In this document: piece after piece, positions 62,485 through 64,000 of the stretch
How the letters are laid out: every line of letters begins with the position of its first letter
How positions within the stretch are numbered: the stretch's first letter is position 1
Source of the DNA: Paramecium tetraurelia
Lineage: Eukaryota > Ciliophora > Oligohymenophorea > Peniculida > Parameciidae
Direction: 5' to 3'
Assembly (NCBI RefSeq): GCF_000165425.1
Contig: NW_001799034.1
Location: 100,794 to 164,793 of the forward strand
DNA: 64,000 nucleotides
The notes under the pieces: model-generated
The model's database searches: none
Told to the model about the DNA's origin: nothing
Seen by the model: the letters and a program-made list of their open reading frames with translations, nothing else
Program-made: the position numbers and the translations under genes

Positions 62485-62697
62485 ATGAGTTTTTATTTAT
62501 ATTTATTATTATATATCATTTCATTAGGTAATCAGAAATATATTTTATAATTAAGGAATTTACTTATCAAAAATATTTTTTTCGGAAGTGAGTGGATTTA
62601 TTTTCTTATTCATTAAAACAGTTTATTTGAATATACATTAGATAAATATTCTGATTTTAGTTAGAATTATTCCTTTTTTGAGTTTTCTCTTAAATGA
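62485..62697 (+). CDS. Possible first exon of a secreted-type protein
   Basis: ATG 62485 to TGA 62695-62697, 70 residues. It opens with a strong signal-peptide-like helix (MSFYLYLLLYIISLG), about 210 bases upstream of and divergent from the cysteine-rich receptor gene. Protein-like segments in other frames continue to 63292, so this may be exon 1 of a longer gene or the start of a broken one. Confidence 0.3.
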
Positions 62698-62950
62698 GAA
62701 TCGTTTTAAAACCAAATTTGATGTCTTATTTATAAAAAGAAGATTAATAATATAATACAAATAAATAAAGTCAATTCAAGAATTTAAGATACATTTTCAT
62801 TTGTCTTTTCTTAAAATAATTTAAGAATATATCTTGTCTTTATTGACATAAGATATTGATTGATTTTAAATATATTTTTAATTCAATAGCCTTGTTCACC
62901 TCAAATAAATTTGTAAAAAATATAATTAAAATAATCCAACTTTATCATTG

Positions 62951-63292
62951 ATGAAAATTTAAGTCTTTTATTAAAATTACCTATTTATGACTTTTGAAGA
63001 TTTTCATGAATTCTAAACTTAACTTCATGATTTAAGGTTGGAGCTATAATTTTATGAGTTATTATAGAATTCATTCCAATTCTTCATGAATTTGGTTTCC
63101 AAAGATCAATAATTTAATTTATATTTATTACATTAGGAATATATCAATTATAACCAATACACCGATGCTTTATAAGGTGTCTAATTTATTGAATTATTTT
63201 TCTCTTTCAATAAATAATGGACTAATGTTGATCCCCAACAGCTCTTAAATAATACTATATTTAAAAAAAACATTATAAGGGGTAATGTATGA
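62951..63292 (+). CDS. Fragment of unknown protein, 113 residues
   Basis: ATG 62951 to TGA 63290-63292. The reading is protein-like and helical (FEDFHEFQTQLHDLRLELQFYELL, QQWTNVDPQQLLNN-type end), richer in structured composition than chance frames. It may be the 3' part of a gene starting at 62485, with introns I could not place, or a decayed remnant. No domain is recognised. Confidence 0.38.
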
Positions 63293-63406
63293 CACAGGTA
63301 TTTTCAGTATATTGAATCTGATTTAAAAATGAACTCTGATTGATTGGTCCAATATATAAAAAACAAATTTTCAACTTAAAAATGATAAGTTCATGTAAAT
63401 AATAAA

Positions 63407-64000
63407 TCAGATGAAATGGATGAGTCGGTTTTATACTCCCATTTCTTAAAGGATTATTGGTACTGATGATTACATCGGAGGAGGTCCACAAATCAAAAAT
63501 CTTTGATAATCCATAGTTTTCCCCAGGAATTTATCAAACATTTCTTTACTAAATCTCTCCTCAATAGTTTCTATTCCTTCAATTTTCTCTTTTATTTTAA
63601 TGATCAATCTCAAGTATTATTTATCTAAGTATTTTTATAATTAAATTATTGGGAATAGAATATCAGATCCAATTAATTCTGATTTATTGGCTGCTGCAAA
63701 AAATAAAGTAATGTGTATATTTGTATTGAATTAACAATCATAAGGATTCAAATTATCAGCTGTTTATTTGCCAAACTTGTTTAATGCTATTTGGTGAATA
63801 ATTGTTTTTAGAAGAAAATCTAATAAATCTAAAAATGGAAATATTCCTGTTCCTCCACATATAATAACAATATTGCCTCTATTGGGTAGACCATGAGGTG
63901 GCCCATAAGGTCCTTAAATATCATAAATCTCATCCTTATGATTATGAATATATTATGAGAAACCACCCTTTAGATCATAGCATTTAATCATTAATGGCAG
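63407..64000 (-). CDS. FAD/NAD(P)H oxidoreductase (ferredoxin reductase-type), C-terminal part
   Basis: The frame enters from the right edge and ends at TGA 63407; about 197 residues are visible and the N-terminus lies outside the window. It is the NAD(P)-binding half of an FNR-type flavoprotein: DIQGPYGPPHG before the domain, IVIICGGTGIFPFLDLL (nucleotide-binding GGTG), a TLFFAAANKSELI strand and FLICGPPPMQ, the conserved CGPPxM near the C-terminus. Cytochrome b5 reductases, ferric reductases and NADPH oxidases share this module. The missing N-terminal half would decide which. No intron is needed here. Confidence 0.82.

Noticed and set aside
1-64000. Tetrahymena-type ciliate as source
   Set aside because: The code is shared, but the introns here are 19-35 nt; Tetrahymena introns are usually much longer. 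Paramecium fits better.
1-64000. Telomeric repeats, insertion sequences, CRISPR arrays, tRNA/rRNA genes
   Set aside because: None seen by eye: no G4T2/G3T3-type repeat at either end, no paired inverted repeats with a transposase and no cloverleaf recognised. tRNAscan and repeat searches were not run.

Overview
The window looks like macronuclear DNA of a Paramecium-type ciliate. It is very AT-rich and gene-dense. Coding frames stay open only if TAA and TAG are read as glutamine and TGA is the sole stop. The frames are joined by tiny GT...AG introns of about 19-35 nt, usually GTA...TAG. For most genes I list, removing those introns gives an exact multiple of three between the ATG and a TGA. Under the standard code these genes break into short fragments, so boundaries here were worked out by hand with the ciliate code.

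Layout. 1-9 kb: a repeat-containing protein running off the left edge, a multi-pass membrane protein, a degenerate patch, a B-box-like/WD40 protein, a small coiled-coil membrane protein, SRP72 (signal recognition particle) and a small beta-domain protein. 9-20.8 kb: an interrupted ORF, an arrestin-fold protein, then three ubiquitin-system genes: a UBR-type E3 ligase (N-degron recognition), a membrane otubain (OTU/C65 deubiquitinase) and a PUB-domain protein. A basic protein follows. 20.9-25.8 kb: two tandem bZIP transcription factors and a TGS1-like methyltransferase fold that has lost its catalytic motif. 25.8-30.9 kb: a membrane pyrophosphatase homologue without its catalytic acidic motifs, a dual-specificity phosphatase and small proteins, one with a repeated RGFSF motif. 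31-39.8 kb: a cyclic-nucleotide-binding protein and two tandem cysteine-rich, apparently GPI-anchored surface proteins. 39.9-43.5 kb: a serine/threonine kinase and an SQR/NDH-2-like flavoprotein with an unresolved frame break. 43.5-46.1 kb: sparse, only weak ORFs. 46.2-54.1 kb: an EF-hand protein, two more otubains in tandem and a large EF-hand/WD40 protein. 54.2-64 kb: an IQ-motif protein, a large cysteine-rich receptor-like membrane protein, a fragmented secreted-type ORF region and the C-terminus of an FAD/NAD(P)H reductase running off the right edge.

Themes. Four or five genes belong to ubiquitin signalling (UBR ligase, three otubains, PUB protein), and all three otubains seem built for membrane attachment or lie next to membrane segments. 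Several genes are surface or signalling proteins (cysteine-rich, cyclic-nucleotide, kinase, phosphatase, EF-hand), as expected of a ciliate. Two enzymes look like pseudoenzymes whose folds are kept and active sites lost. In DNA this AT-rich, TGA is rare, so open frames of about 100 codons arise by chance. I therefore give low confidence to short ORFs without domains. I saw no tRNA or rRNA genes, CRISPR arrays, insertion sequences or telomeric repeats, but did not search for them by computation.
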